NCBI GenBank assembly: GCA_026196225.1
Contig: JAPHRD010000020.1
Span: forward strand, 1 to 64,000
From: Motiliproteus sp.
GTDB taxonomy: Bacteria; Pseudomonadota; Gammaproteobacteria; Pseudomonadales; Balneatricaceae
Direction of reading: 5' to 3'
DNA length: 64,000 nucleotides
In this document: one piece after another, positions 37,109 through 47,631 of the stretch
Layout: each line of letters starts with the position of its first letter
Position numbering within the stretch: the stretch's first letter is position 1
Program-made: the position numbers and the translations under genes
Notes under the pieces: generated by a model
The model's input: the letters and a program-made list of their open reading frames with translations, nothing else
Told to the model about the DNA's origin: nothing
The model's database searches: none

Positions 37109-37575
37109 TGCAGACCAGACCCCAAAAGAGCCTCGGGGGATTCACCCTAGTAGAAGTTATGGTAGCCGTCGCCATAGCAACCATACTGCTGATGGTGGCT
37201 TATCCCAGCTATCAAAGCCAATTAGTTGATGGTCGACGGACAGATGCTCAAGGAGCCCTACTGGCATTTGCCACCGCCATGGAACGATTCAGGTCTGACA
37301 ATAACACCTACGTCGGCGCTGATGTCCTCGGCTCTTCCAAAGCCCCGCTGACGACAGTTTACCCGTCACAAGCGCCAGTGGATTCCAATACCAAGTACTA
37401 TGATCTAACCATCGAGGCGGTCGCCGCTGGCAGCTATACCTTAAGGGCCACCCCTATCACGGGAACCGCCCAAGATGGTGATGGCTACTTGGAGATCACC
37501 TCTACCGGCATCAAACGCTGGGACCAGGATGACGACGGCAGTATAGGTAGTGGAGAGGCTAGCTGGAATCAATAA
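37108..37575 (+). CDS. pilE: Type IV minor pilin PilE
   Basis: GG|FTLVEVMVAVAIATILLMVAYPSYQSQL; last gene of cluster. Confidence 0.92.
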   Translation: MQTRPQKSLGGFTLVEVMVAVAIATILLMVAYPSYQSQLVDGRRTDAQGALLAFATAMERFRSDNNTYVGADVLGSSKAPLTTVYPSQAPVDSNTKYYDLTIEAVAAGSYTLRATPITGTAQDGDGYLEITSTGIKRWDQDDDGSIGSGEASWNQ

Positions 37576-37596
37576 CGGATCATAAACCACGACCAC

Positions 37597-37626
37597 AAAA
37601 AGGGCATTCCGAAGAATGCCTTTTTT
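37597..37626. terminator. Bidirectional terminator between convergent pilE and lipA
   Basis: AAAAAG-GGCATTC-CGAA-GAATGCC-TTTTTT. Confidence 0.88.
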
Positions 37627-37646
37627 ATTGCCAGACGAATCTCTAG

Positions 37647-38627
37647 CTATTTAACCGTGCCCCCGTGGGCTTGCTTGTCAGCGTGGTAGGAGGATCTGAC
37701 CAAGGGGCCGCTGGCAACATGTTTAAAGCCCAGCTCATTGGCGATGCGAGCAAATTCGTCAAACTCGTCAGGATGAACAAAGCGATCAACCGGTAGATGG
37801 TCACGACTGGGTTGCAGGTATTGGCCGATGGTGATCATGTCTACATCATGTTCACGCAGATCTCTCATCACCTGCACAATCTCTTCGTTACTCTCTCCCA
37901 AACCCACCATCAAACCGGACTTGGTGGTTACGTCGGGACAACGAGCCTTAAACTTCTTCAGCAGTTCCAAAGACCATTGGTAATCTGAGCCTGGACGGAT
38001 CTTTTTGTACAGACGAGGCACAGATTCCATATTATGGTTAAAGACATCGGGTGGACAAACCTCTAGTTCGTCCAAGGCAACATCCATACGTCCGCGGAAA
38101 TCAGGCACCAGCGTTTCGACTTCAATTGTCTCGCAACGGGCACGTGTTTCACGGACACAATCAACAAAGTGTGAAGCACCACCATCACGCAGATCGTCAC
38201 GATCCACCGAGGTAATAACCACATACTTCAGCCCCATATCAGCAATGGCTTCAGCCAGTTCGCGAGGCTCATTTTGATCCAATGCATTGGGACGGCCATG
38301 GGCAACATCGCAAAACGGGCAACGACGGGTACAGATGTCACCCATGATCATAAAGGTCGCGGTACCATGGCTGAAGCACTCACCCAAATTGGGGCAGCTG
38401 GCCTCTTCGCACACTGACGCCAGCTTATGCTTGCGAAGGGCTTTTTTGATGCTGTTGACCTTTGGAGTCGAACCAAGCGTCACTTTCAGCCAGGAGGGTT
38501 TTTTAGGGAGATCCTCCTTTTCGGTGGGTATCACCTTAATCGGGATACGTGACACTTTCTCGGCACCACGAAGTTTTACTCCCTGCTCTACCCGCTTATT
38601 CTTTGGCTGTTCTGACTGCTCTGACAT
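37647..38627 (-). CDS. lipA: Lipoyl synthase
   Basis: [26 protein letters not shown] radical-SAM motifs; [10 protein letters not shown] start preferred to upstream codon 38663. Confidence 0.97.
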   Translation of the reverse strand: MSEQSEQPKNKRVEQGVKLRGAEKVSRIPIKVIPTEKEDLPKKPSWLKVTLGSTPKVNSIKKALRKHKLASVCEEASCPNLGECFSHGTATFMIMGDICTRRCPFCDVAHGRPNALDQNEPRELAEAIADMGLKYVVITSVDRDDLRDGGASHFVDCVRETRARCETIEVETLVPDFRGRMDVALDELEVCPPDVFNHNMESVPRLYKKIRPGSDYQWSLELLKKFKARCPDVTTKSGLMVGLGESNEEIVQVMRDLREHDVDMITIGQYLQPSRDHLPVDRFVHPDEFDEFARIANELGFKHVASGPLVRSSYHADKQAHGGTVK

Positions 38628-38632
38628 ATTTT

Positions 38633-39274
38633 CTAATCCAACTGCTGTTTCTCCGAGGCGCAATTATAACCCAACTCAGCAGTCAAGTATCGCACCAGAA
38701 TATCGCTGATATCCGCCACAGTAGCGGCACTGGCCAGCTGTTTCGCCTGCACCATATTAAGTCCTGGGTAGCCACAGGGATTGATGCGCTGAAACGGCGC
38801 CAAGTCCATATCGACATTGAGAGCCATGCCGTGAAAACTACAGCCTCGGCGCACTCTTAACCCCAACGATGCCAGTTTCTCTTCGTTGACATACACCCCC
38901 GGCGCATCCGCTTTTGGATAGGCCTCAATGCCATAATGATCCATCACGTGGACCACCGATTTTTCCATCAAGGTCACTAAATCTCGAACACCGATTTTCA
39001 GGCGCTTAAGATTCAGCAACAGATACACCACAAGCTGGCCGGGACCGTGATAAGTCACCTGTCCGCCTCGATCCACCTTAACCACTGGAATATCACCCGG
39101 TGCCAGCAGATGTTCCTCTTTACCCGCCTGCCCCTGAGTGAATACCGGATCGTGCTCCAACACCCAGATCTCATCCAGGGTTTCACCATCACGCTCATCA
39201 GTAAAACGCTGCATCGCCTCAAATATTGGCTCATAGGGCTGCTGACCTAGCCTACGGATGATCACATCAGTCAT
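38633..39274 (-). CDS. lipB: Octanoyltransferase
   Basis: [19 protein letters not shown]; adjacent to lipA. Confidence 0.97.
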   Translation of the reverse strand: MTDVIIRRLGQQPYEPIFEAMQRFTDERDGETLDEIWVLEHDPVFTQGQAGKEEHLLAPGDIPVVKVDRGGQVTYHGPGQLVVYLLLNLKRLKIGVRDLVTLMEKSVVHVMDHYGIEAYPKADAPGVYVNEEKLASLGLRVRRGCSFHGMALNVDMDLAPFQRINPCGYPGLNMVQAKQLASAATVADISDILVRYLTAELGYNCASEKQQLD

Positions 39275-39546
39275 CAGATCACCATCTGCACGCGGCCAGA
39301 GGCCATCAGATCTTCATGAATTGCCTTCAGCTGAACTGGACCCGTAGCGGTAATTTTCACTCGCACCGACAAAAAACTGCCGTTACGACTGGGCTGTTCG
39401 GTAATGGTGCTGGTATCAAAACCACTGTCATGCTTCTGCATTACTTCCACCACCATATCCCGTAAACCCGGTTCATCCCGTCCAATCACTTTGATGGAGT
39501 AGCCTGGGCAAGGAAACTCTATTTTAGGGGGCTGTTGTTCTGTCAT
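39274..39546 (-). CDS. ybeD: DUF493 family protein YbeD
   Basis: 90 aa; [36 protein letters not shown]; next to lipB. Confidence 0.93.
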   Translation of the reverse strand: MTEQQPPKIEFPCPGYSIKVIGRDEPGLRDMVVEVMQKHDSGFDTSTITEQPSRNGSFLSVRVKITATGPVQLKAIHEDLMASGRVQMVI

Positions 39547-39580
39547 TCGTAGTTAATCCGTCGTTTTGACAGGCAGCGCC

Positions 39581-40444
39581 TTATTGGCGCTGCCCTTTAA
39601 ATATTTGCTTTTCAAATGCTTGATAAAGTTTAGCCACTTTATGCCACATGGGGCCAGGGCTACCATCTGCCACGGGTTTTCCATTAACCCTCACCACCGG
39701 TATAACACCGCGGGTTGAGCTGCTAATCCACACCTCATCGGCTTGTGCCAACAAGGTTACGGGCAAGTCTTGTTCGGTACAGGAAATGCCCTTCTCCCGG
39801 GTTAATTCCAGCAAAAGATTTCGAGTGGTACCGCCGAGTATATGGCTATCAAGTGCAGGCGTCAGAATTTCATCCTGACGAACCAGATAGAGATTGCTGG
39901 TGGCGCCTTCGGTGAGAAATCCATCACGAACAAATAGTGCTTCCTGAGCTCCGGCTTCCAGTGCTGTCTGCACGGCAATAATATTGGCTAACAAGGCAGT
40001 GGTTTTTATATCACAGCGACGCCAACGAATATCGTCCGTGGTGATTGCGCTGATGCCGGGAACTTTGGCCAAGGACTGTGATAACCCCACTTCAATGGGG
40101 TAGCTGGCCATAAACAGCGTTGGCTTCAAAATCGGGTTGATTGCATGGCGTCGCCGGGTATCAGCTCCACGGGTCACTTGCAGATAAACCGCCTGATTGC
40201 CGCCACCATTTCTGGCCACCAGTTCACTACAGAGGGATTCTAGATCGGCTTCCAGCTCAATCTGTATCGCTTCCAGGCCCTGCCGCAACCGCTCCATATG
40301 CTGACGCAGTCGGAAACCAACGCCCTGGTAAAAAGGGATCACCTCGTAGGTGCTGTCAGCAAACAGAAATCCGCGGTCGAAGACCGAAACCTTAGCCTCT
40401 TCCGGTGCCAGAAACTCACCGTTCAGGTAAACCACCTCTGACAT
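39581..40444 (-). CDS. dat: D-amino acid aminotransferase (class IV)
   Basis: 287 aa; VSVFDRGFLFADSTYEVIPFYQG; RRCDIKTTALLANIIA; EGATSNLYLV. Confidence 0.88.
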   Translation of the reverse strand: MSEVVYLNGEFLAPEEAKVSVFDRGFLFADSTYEVIPFYQGVGFRLRQHMERLRQGLEAIQIELEADLESLCSELVARNGGGNQAVYLQVTRGADTRRRHAINPILKPTLFMASYPIEVGLSQSLAKVPGISAITTDDIRWRRCDIKTTALLANIIAVQTALEAGAQEALFVRDGFLTEGATSNLYLVRQDEILTPALDSHILGGTTRNLLLELTREKGISCTEQDLPVTLLAQADEVWISSSTRGVIPVVRVNGKPVADGSPGPMWHKVAKLYQAFEKQIFKGQRQ

Positions 40445-40541
40445 TACAGTCGCTCTCAGCTCAACGCTTTATGATAGAAATGTGGAAGAGATCAGAAGCA
40501 GGGTCAAGGAAACGGCCCGAAATAACTTACGGGCCATTGTA

Positions 40542-41702
40542 TCAGGAACCAATAAGGCTCAAGAAAAATAGCATGATGCTGTGCCAGATCCGCTTAATAA
40601 GCCCGGCGGGCTCCACGGCTTCCAGCGCCACTACCGGAGTTTCCAACAAAGTTTCGCCGTTTAGAGAGACCACAAGCTTGCCGTAACTGGCACCTTCTAC
40701 CACCGGTGCGCTAATGGTTTTATCCAGATCCAACGATACCGCCAATGCTTTTGACTGCCCTCTTGGAATCGTGATGGAGATCGGTTCGATGGTACCCAGC
40801 GCAATTTGGTCCTTCATTCCAGACCAAATTTTGGCCTGATTCAGGACTTCACCAGCTTGGTAGAGCTCTAGGGTTTCGTAGAAGCGAAAACCATAGGAGA
40901 GCAACTTTTGGCTTTCCTGGGCACGGGCCTCTTCACTGTAGGCCCCCATCACCACGGAAATCAGACGCATCCCATTGCGTTTTGCCGAAGCCACCAGACA
41001 ATAGCCAGCCGCTTCGGTGTGTCCGGTCTTGAGACCATCAACACTCTTGTCACGAAACAGCAATTTATTGCGGTTTGGTTGGCGAATTTTGTTGTAGGTG
41101 TAGTACTTTTCCGCGTAGGTTTTGTAGTGCTCTGGGAAATTGTTGATCGTCGCTTGCGCCAACAGAGCTAAGTCAAAGGCTGAAGCGTAGTGGCCTTCAT
41201 CTGGCAGGCCGGTAGCGTTTTTGAATTGACTGTTTTTCATTCCCAGCAATTGAGCATGCTGGTTCATCAGATCGGCAAACGCCACTTCACTGCCGGCCAC
41301 GTGCTCTGCCAGAGCAACGCTGGCATCATTGCCGGACTGAATGATGATCCCTTTCATCAAATCAGAGACCTTAACTTGGGTCCCTTCCCGAATAAACATT
41401 TTCGAGCCACCAACACGCCAGGCTTTTTCACTAACCAGAACACGATCGTCCATGCCGATATTGCCCTTACCGATCTCGTAGGCGGCAATGTAGCTGGTCA
41501 TCATTTTGGTGGTGCTAGCGGGTGGAATCGCTTTACTGGCATTGTGGGAAACCAGAATTTTACCGGTATCCGCATCCATTAGCAGAAAAGCTGTTGCTGC
41601 TATTTTCGGTGGAGCAGGAATTAGAACGGGAGCCGCCGACAACTGTGCAGTAAATATCGACAGAATCAAAAAAGATGAAAAAGCGGTGACAAATTTCTTC
41701 AT
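40542..41702 (-). CDS. dacA: D-alanyl-D-alanine carboxypeptidase (PBP5/6 family)
   Basis: SxxK PPASTTKMMTSY, SGNDAS, KTGHTEAAGYC. Confidence 0.95.
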   Translation of the reverse strand: MKKFVTAFSSFLILSIFTAQLSAAPVLIPAPPKIAATAFLLMDADTGKILVSHNASKAIPPASTTKMMTSYIAAYEIGKGNIGMDDRVLVSEKAWRVGGSKMFIREGTQVKVSDLMKGIIIQSGNDASVALAEHVAGSEVAFADLMNQHAQLLGMKNSQFKNATGLPDEGHYASAFDLALLAQATINNFPEHYKTYAEKYYTYNKIRQPNRNKLLFRDKSVDGLKTGHTEAAGYCLVASAKRNGMRLISVVMGAYSEEARAQESQKLLSYGFRFYETLELYQAGEVLNQAKIWSGMKDQIALGTIEPISITIPRGQSKALAVSLDLDKTISAPVVEGASYGKLVVSLNGETLLETPVVALEAVEPAGLIKRIWHSIMLFFLSLIGS

Positions 41703-41753
41703 TGTTTCTCTATCAAAGCGGGCAAGAAATGAGCGGTTACTGTAGCGAATGGA

Positions 41754-42668
41754 TCAGGGCAAGTCCACCAATCTAGGCTGTTCGAAACCTGCTGTTTTAA
41801 GCACATTATAAAGTCCATTTAAGGTGCCAAGATGATCTACTGGTCCCATCTGGACTCGATAAAGCGTTTTAGTTCCTTCAAATTTATTGATGATCACCGA
41901 TAGATCTGAAAAGAGTGTCTGTAGCTGAGTTTTTACACTTTGTGCCGAAGCCCAACTGGAATAGGCGCCCACCTGCAGATAACGACCCTGTTTAGCCGTA
42001 ACCAAGGTTTCAGTGGCCTTAGCGGGTTGCACAGGCTCAGCCACCGGGATCGTATCCGGGGCCCGCGCCTTGCGGGACAGTTTTGTGGCGGAATAGGTGC
42101 TGGGGTTGATCGCTTCGATCTCAACCTTTGCGGTCCCCGTCCTCAACATATCCAGCTTGTAGGCAGCAGCGTATGAGAGATCGATTAGTCGAGCGCCATG
42201 AAATGGTCCCCGATCATTGACCCGAACAATCACCTGCCGGCCATTTTTGACATTGGTTACCCGCACGTAGGTAGGTAGCGGCAGGGATTTGTGGGCCGCC
42301 GACATAGCATACATATCATAAACTTCGCCGTTGGCGGTCTTATGGCCATGGAATTTCTTGCCATACCAGGACGCCTCACCAATTTTCCGATAACCGTCGC
42401 TGCTGGGAAGAACGTAGTAGGTTTTACCCCACACAGAATACTTACTCTTATTACCACCGCGACTTTTTGGCTCTACCTTAGGAACCGCATCGGGCACCTG
42501 TGAAAGGTCCACATTGCCTTTGGGGCCGTGATCCTGGTCGATACTGTATCGGCCTTTCTTTCCACTGCCCGCACATCCCGACAGCAGTACGACTATAAAT
42601 ACCGAAACCAATACAGCAACAGCAGCCTTTAAACTCACAGATCCAATCATTCGGTTAACTCTTACCAC
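41754..42668 (-). CDS. rlpA: Septal ring lytic transglycosylase RlpA
   Basis: Lipobox LLSGCAG; GEASWYGKKFHGHKTANGEVYDMYAMSAAH; C-terminal SPOR domain. Confidence 0.95.
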   Translation of the reverse strand: MVRVNRMIGSVSLKAAVAVLVSVFIVVLLSGCAGSGKKGRYSIDQDHGPKGNVDLSQVPDAVPKVEPKSRGGNKSKYSVWGKTYYVLPSSDGYRKIGEASWYGKKFHGHKTANGEVYDMYAMSAAHKSLPLPTYVRVTNVKNGRQVIVRVNDRGPFHGARLIDLSYAAAYKLDMLRTGTAKVEIEAINPSTYSATKLSRKARAPDTIPVAEPVQPAKATETLVTAKQGRYLQVGAYSSWASAQSVKTQLQTLFSDLSVIINKFEGTKTLYRVQMGPVDHLGTLNGLYNVLKTAGFEQPRLVDLP

Positions 42669-43719
42669 TCGCTTTGTTTCGGGCAGCGATGATTTCCTGG
42701 CTTAGCTGATGCACCGCCATGGCGTATAAACGACTGTGGTTATAACGAGTAATTACATAAAAATTATGCAGCCCCAACCAGTGCTCTTCCCGACCATCGA
42801 TCTGCATCTTCATTGCCGTTGCAATGGCCTGATCAGGAAGATCCGCAGATGTTGGTGATACCCCAAGCTGCTTCCACTGTGCCAGGGTCTTAACGGGCTT
42901 CAGCCCCTTATTGAACAGTTCAGAATCTGCTGATTTTGCGACGGTTGCGGAAGCGGTGACCGGGTCACCCATCTTCCAGCCGTGCTGTTTGAAGTAATTG
43001 GCGACACTGCCAATGGCGTCAACGGGGTTGTTGAGAATGTCCCGTTTGCCATCCTTATCGAAATCAACCGCATAATGGCGATAACTGCTGGGGATAAACT
43101 GGCCATAACCCATCGCACCGGCGTAGGAGCCTTTTAGAACAGTACTGTCGAGCTGCTCCTCTTTGGCCAGAAATAGCAGATGCTCCAGCTGACCAGTAAA
43201 AAATTTGCTACGGGGGGGGTAGTCAAATGCCAGTGTCGCAAGGGCATCCAGGACGCGGTCTTTACCGACGATGCGGCCGTAGAAGGTCTCTACACCAATA
43301 ATGGCAACGATAACCTCAGGGGCTACACCGTAGGCCTTACTGGCAGCATTCAGCGTATCCGCATGCTTATTCCAGAACTCGACCCCTATCTGGATCCGTT
43401 TCTTACCGAGAAAAATCTTGCGATAAGATCCCCAGGTCAATCGCCGTTCAGCAGGCGTTGAGATCTTTTTAAGGATTCCGTCCTGGCGCTTAGCATTGGC
43501 CATTAAGGTGTTGAGTTCGGCGCGATCAAAGCCCTGTTTGACCATCTTATCCACAAAAGCCTTGGCTTTGGGATTATCAGCGTACCCGACCGATTTAGCG
43601 GCGCTGGCACATCCTGTGGTCAGTGCCATTACCATCGACAGTGCGATGGGCAATATTCCCTTTGCGTGAACAGAAACAGTTGTCATGATGCGCTCCCCTA
43701 ACTGTTTATAGCGATCCAA
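42655..43719 (-). CDS. mltB: Lytic murein transglycosylase B
   Basis: 354 aa; VAIIGVETFYGR, GSYAGAMGYGQFIPSSYR. Confidence 0.95.
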   Translation of the reverse strand: MDRYKQLGERIMTTVSVHAKGILPIALSMVMALTTGCASAAKSVGYADNPKAKAFVDKMVKQGFDRAELNTLMANAKRQDGILKKISTPAERRLTWGSYRKIFLGKKRIQIGVEFWNKHADTLNAASKAYGVAPEVIVAIIGVETFYGRIVGKDRVLDALATLAFDYPPRSKFFTGQLEHLLFLAKEEQLDSTVLKGSYAGAMGYGQFIPSSYRHYAVDFDKDGKRDILNNPVDAIGSVANYFKQHGWKMGDPVTASATVAKSADSELFNKGLKPVKTLAQWKQLGVSPTSADLPDQAIATAMKMQIDGREEHWLGLHNFYVITRYNHSRLYAMAVHQLSQEIIAARNKASGKS

Positions 43720-43740
43720 TAACCTAAGTAATAACAGGCG

Positions 43741-44886
43741 CTAACGCGTAACCATTCGTCGGTGGGTATGTATGGACATGATGATGCCGAACCCGGCCAT
43801 CAATGTCACGATAGATGTACCACCAAAACTAACTAATGGCAGCGGCACACCAACCACCGGCAGTATACCACTCACCATTCCAATATTAACGAAGACGTAG
43901 ACAAAGAAGGTCAAGGTCAAACTACCCGCCAATAGACGACCAAAAGTGTCTTGCGCTTGAGTGGCGATGTAGAGGCCACGAGCGATAATACACAGATAAA
44001 TGGCCAGCAAGAGTAGTATTCCGACCAACCCTAACTCTTCCGCCAGCACGGCAATAATAAAGTCAGTGTGGCTTTCCGGTAGGAAATCCAGCTGTGACTG
44101 AGTACCGTTGAGCCACCCCTTGCCGTCGATGCCGCCAGAACCAATGGCCGTTTTCGATTGAATAATATTCCAACCGGACCCGAGAGGATCGCTTTCGGGA
44201 TCCAGAAAGGTTAATACTCGCTGGCGTTGGTAATCACGCATCCCCATCCAAACCAGCGGCGCAAAGGCACCTGCCAATCCGGCAGCGCCCAATACGTAGC
44301 GCCACTGAATACCCGATAGCAGCAACACGAAAATACCCGATGCGCCTATCAGCAAAGAGGTCCCCAGATCCGGCTGTTTGGCAATCAATCCGACTGGAAT
44401 GGCGATCATCACCAAGACAACGACAATATGCTTAAGTCTGGGCGGCAAGGGTTTCTCGGCGAAATACCAAGCCAACGTCATCGGCACGATCAGCTTCATA
44501 ATTTCCGAGGGCTGGAATCGCGGCAAACCCGGAATACCAATCCAGCGCTGAGCACCTTTAGCTCCAATTCCCACCAGCAGCACCGCCACCAACAGCCCGA
44601 CGCCCACCACGAATATCCAGGGGGCCCAACGCCGAAAATGGATCGGATTCATCCAAGCCAACACACACATCACAGAGAAGGCCACGCCGTAACGAACAAT
44701 CTGTTTCTGCAATGCCCCCATGCTTTGACCAGAGGCACTATAAAACACAAACAACCCATAGCCCGCCAGGACCAGGAGTAACAGCAACAAAATGGCATCC
44801 AGATGGGTATAAGACCACCAGCTCCGTCCGCGGCGAAGGTGGCTGGACGCTTCCGGCATGCTGCGTTGAAAATCGCGGTAATTCAT
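43741..44886 (-). CDS. rodA: Rod shape-determining SEDS glycosyltransferase RodA
   Basis: SEDS motifs KQPDLGTSLLIG, FLPESHTDFIIAVLAEELG. Confidence 0.97.
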   Translation of the reverse strand: MNYRDFQRSMPEASSHLRRGRSWWSYTHLDAILLLLLLVLAGYGLFVFYSASGQSMGALQKQIVRYGVAFSVMCVLAWMNPIHFRRWAPWIFVVGVGLLVAVLLVGIGAKGAQRWIGIPGLPRFQPSEIMKLIVPMTLAWYFAEKPLPPRLKHIVVVLVMIAIPVGLIAKQPDLGTSLLIGASGIFVLLLSGIQWRYVLGAAGLAGAFAPLVWMGMRDYQRQRVLTFLDPESDPLGSGWNIIQSKTAIGSGGIDGKGWLNGTQSQLDFLPESHTDFIIAVLAEELGLVGILLLLAIYLCIIARGLYIATQAQDTFGRLLAGSLTLTFFVYVFVNIGMVSGILPVVGVPLPLVSFGGTSIVTLMAGFGIIMSIHTHRRMVTR

Positions 44887-46793
44887 CGCTCAGCTCCCGT
44901 CGAAGATCCAGAAGTCACAGATGCAACGGCCTCGGAGGCTATCGGTTGATCTTTGAGGATATAGGCATCAAACACCTGTCTTGCCACCGGAGCAGCCGCA
45001 CTACTGCCGCCACCTCCATTTTCTACGATGACGGCAAGAGCAATGGTAGGCTTTTCTGCGGGTGCAAAACCGATAAACAGGCCATGGTCACGATGCTTTT
45101 CCGCTATTTTCTCAGCATCATATTCCTCGTCCTGCTTGATACCCAAAACCTGTGCAGTACCGGTTTTACCGGCAATTTTATAGGTTATGCCTTCGCTGAT
45201 TCGCCGCGCGGTACCATTCTTGGCATGAACCACGTCGATCATCGAATCGATAATATAATCCCAGTACGAATCCTTAGTTAAGGAAACATTTTCAAGCTGC
45301 TTATGGGGAGGTACTTCAACGACTGTTGCTTGGTCATCCTCTATGTTTTTTAACATCCGCGGTGCAATCCACTTTCCCCGATTACAGATCGCCATGGTAG
45401 CGGTAGCCAGCTGCAAAGGGGTGGCTACCATAAAGCCCTGACCGATACTGAGATTGAGGGAATCACCGGTGTACCAAGGGCGATTTCTTGACCGTTTTTT
45501 CCAGGCCCGTGAGGGCAGTATCGCTGCGTGCGCTTCCGGCAGATCGATACTGGTTACCTTGCCGAAACCGAAGCGTCCCAGATAGTCTGACATGGGATCA
45601 ATTCCCATACGGTGACCCACGTCGTAGAAATAGGTGTCCACCGATTCGGTGATCGCCTTTTCTAAATCGACCTTGCCATGCCCCCACTTTTTCCAATCCC
45701 GATACTTACGACCACCGACGGTAATCTGGTAGTACCCAGGATCAAAGATGGTGTAATCCAGTTTTACAATACTGGAATCAACCGCAGCCAGACCGATAAT
45801 CGGTTTAATGGTCGAAGCTGGCGGATAACGACCGCGAATAGCACGGTTAAATAGAGGCAAATCTTCTGATTGTTGCAGGCCCCTGTATGCCTTGCCGCTG
45901 ATACCGGTTACAAAAGCATTGGGGTCATAGCCCGGTGTACTGACCAGAGCCAGAATTCCACCATTACTGGGATCAATAGCAACAACGGCGCCGCGCCGGT
46001 CACCCAAAGCTTTTTCAGCTACTTTCTGCAACTGCATATCCAGGTGCAATTGAATATCTTTGCCAGGAACCGGATCCTGACGTTCCAAAACCCGCATGAC
46101 ACGGCCACGAGCGTTGGTTTCTACTTTTTGCAGTCCTACTTGGCCGTGGAGCATATCCTCGTAGAATTTCTCCACCCCCAACTTACCGATATGATGGGTA
46201 CCGCTGTAGTTCTGTTCGTCGATCCGCTTTAGTTCTTTATCGTTGATGCGTCCTACATATCCCAGGGCGTGAACCAATGATTGTCCGTAGGGGTAATAAC
46301 GGATCAGATCCGCTTCTACCCGCACCCCTGGCAGGCGATGAAAATTAACCGCCACGCGGGCGATCTCTTCATCGGTCAATTTAAATCTCAAAGGGACAGA
46401 CTGATAGGGACGACGACGTTGATTAAGCCGTCGTTTGAAGCGCTTGATATCATCTTCATCAATGTTGACGATTTTTTTCAGACGATCGATGGTGCCGTCG
46501 AGATCGTCCACCTGCTCTTTAGTCAGGGTCAGGTTATGACTGGGGCGATTGTCCGCTAACAACTGACCGTTGCGGTCGTAGATTAGCCCGCGAGTAGGAG
46601 GCACCGGCTGCAGCTGCACACGATTCTGATCCGATTTAGCCCGGTAGGTGTCGTACTGCATCACCTGCAGATAGAACAGCCGTGCCACCAGGGCCAACAT
46701 CATCACAACCACGATGGTAAAGGCGATCAGGGTACGCGAAGTAAAGGTTCGCCGTTCCCGTTGATGGTCTTTGAGAGCCTGTGGTTGCTTCAT
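44883..46793 (-). CDS. mrdA: Penicillin-binding protein 2
   Basis: PPASTIKP SxxK, KTGTAQV; overlaps rodA. Confidence 0.97.
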   Translation of the reverse strand: MKQPQALKDHQRERRTFTSRTLIAFTIVVVMMLALVARLFYLQVMQYDTYRAKSDQNRVQLQPVPPTRGLIYDRNGQLLADNRPSHNLTLTKEQVDDLDGTIDRLKKIVNIDEDDIKRFKRRLNQRRRPYQSVPLRFKLTDEEIARVAVNFHRLPGVRVEADLIRYYPYGQSLVHALGYVGRINDKELKRIDEQNYSGTHHIGKLGVEKFYEDMLHGQVGLQKVETNARGRVMRVLERQDPVPGKDIQLHLDMQLQKVAEKALGDRRGAVVAIDPSNGGILALVSTPGYDPNAFVTGISGKAYRGLQQSEDLPLFNRAIRGRYPPASTIKPIIGLAAVDSSIVKLDYTIFDPGYYQITVGGRKYRDWKKWGHGKVDLEKAITESVDTYFYDVGHRMGIDPMSDYLGRFGFGKVTSIDLPEAHAAILPSRAWKKRSRNRPWYTGDSLNLSIGQGFMVATPLQLATATMAICNRGKWIAPRMLKNIEDDQATVVEVPPHKQLENVSLTKDSYWDYIIDSMIDVVHAKNGTARRISEGITYKIAGKTGTAQVLGIKQDEEYDAEKIAEKHRDHGLFIGFAPAEKPTIALAVIVENGGGGSSAAAPVARQVFDAYILKDQPIASEAVASVTSGSSTGAER

Positions 46794-46802
46794 AAATGGG
46801 GA

Positions 46803-47270
46803 CTATTTATGGTACGGATGACCTTTGAGAATGGTCCAGGCTCGATAGATCTGTTCGGCCAAGACAACCCGTACCAAGGGATGAGGTAAAGTTAACGCCG
46901 ACAGCGACCATTTACGTTCTGCTCGTTGCAGACAGCGGGGATCGAGACCATCAGGTCCGCCCACCAAAAGGCTGAGATTATTGCCGTCCATCTGCCATTC
47001 CGCCAGTACTTTTGCCAACTGTTCGGTACTCCAGGGTTTACCTTTAACGTCGAGAGCAATGACCTTATCGCTGGCTGGAATTGCCGCCAGCATCTGGTCA
47101 CCCTCTTTCTGGATAGCACGGGATAGATCCGCACCCTTGCCCCTGTGACCCAAGGCAAGCTCCTGAAGTTCCAAAGAGATCTCTTTTGGCAGCCGTTTGG
47201 CGTATTCATTGTACCCCTGCTCCACCCAATCGGGCATGCGGGTACCGACCGTAATCAGCTTGATGCGCAT
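46803..47270 (-). CDS. rlmH: 23S rRNA pseudouridine1915 methyltransferase RlmH
   Basis: 155 aa; [31 protein letters not shown]. Confidence 0.97.
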   Translation of the reverse strand: MRIKLITVGTRMPDWVEQGYNEYAKRLPKEISLELQELALGHRGKGADLSRAIQKEGDQMLAAIPASDKVIALDVKGKPWSTEQLAKVLAEWQMDGNNLSLLVGGPDGLDPRCLQRAERKWSLSALTLPHPLVRVVLAEQIYRAWTILKGHPYHK

Positions 47271-47282
47271 AGGTCTGTGAAA

Positions 47283-47621
47283 TCAAGCCTCTTCCAGGGC
47301 ATCGGGGCCCCAGAGCTTTTCTAGATCGTAGAGCGCACGAATCTGTGGCTGCATCACATGCACTACCACATCGCCAAGATCCACCAGCGCCCACTCGGAA
47401 TGCTCTAAACCTTCGGAACCCAGCACATCAGCACCAGCCTTCTTAGCAGCAACCAGTACATTTTCAGCCACCGACTTTACGTGTCGATTGGAGGAACCGC
47501 TGGCTATCACCATGAAATCGGTTACAGAGCTTTTTCCACGCACATCCAAGAGCACAATATCCCGTGCTTTGACATCTTCCAGCGCGTCTTCCACCAATTT
47601 GATCAATTCTTCAGTTTGCAT
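47283..47621 (-). CDS. rsfS: Ribosome silencing factor RsfS
   Basis: 112 aa; [36 protein letters not shown]. Confidence 0.96.
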   Translation of the reverse strand: MQTEELIKLVEDALEDVKARDIVLLDVRGKSSVTDFMVIASGSSNRHVKSVAENVLVAAKKAGADVLGSEGLEHSEWALVDLGDVVVHVMQPQIRALYDLEKLWGPDALEEA

Positions 47622-47631
47622 AAATTCTCAG

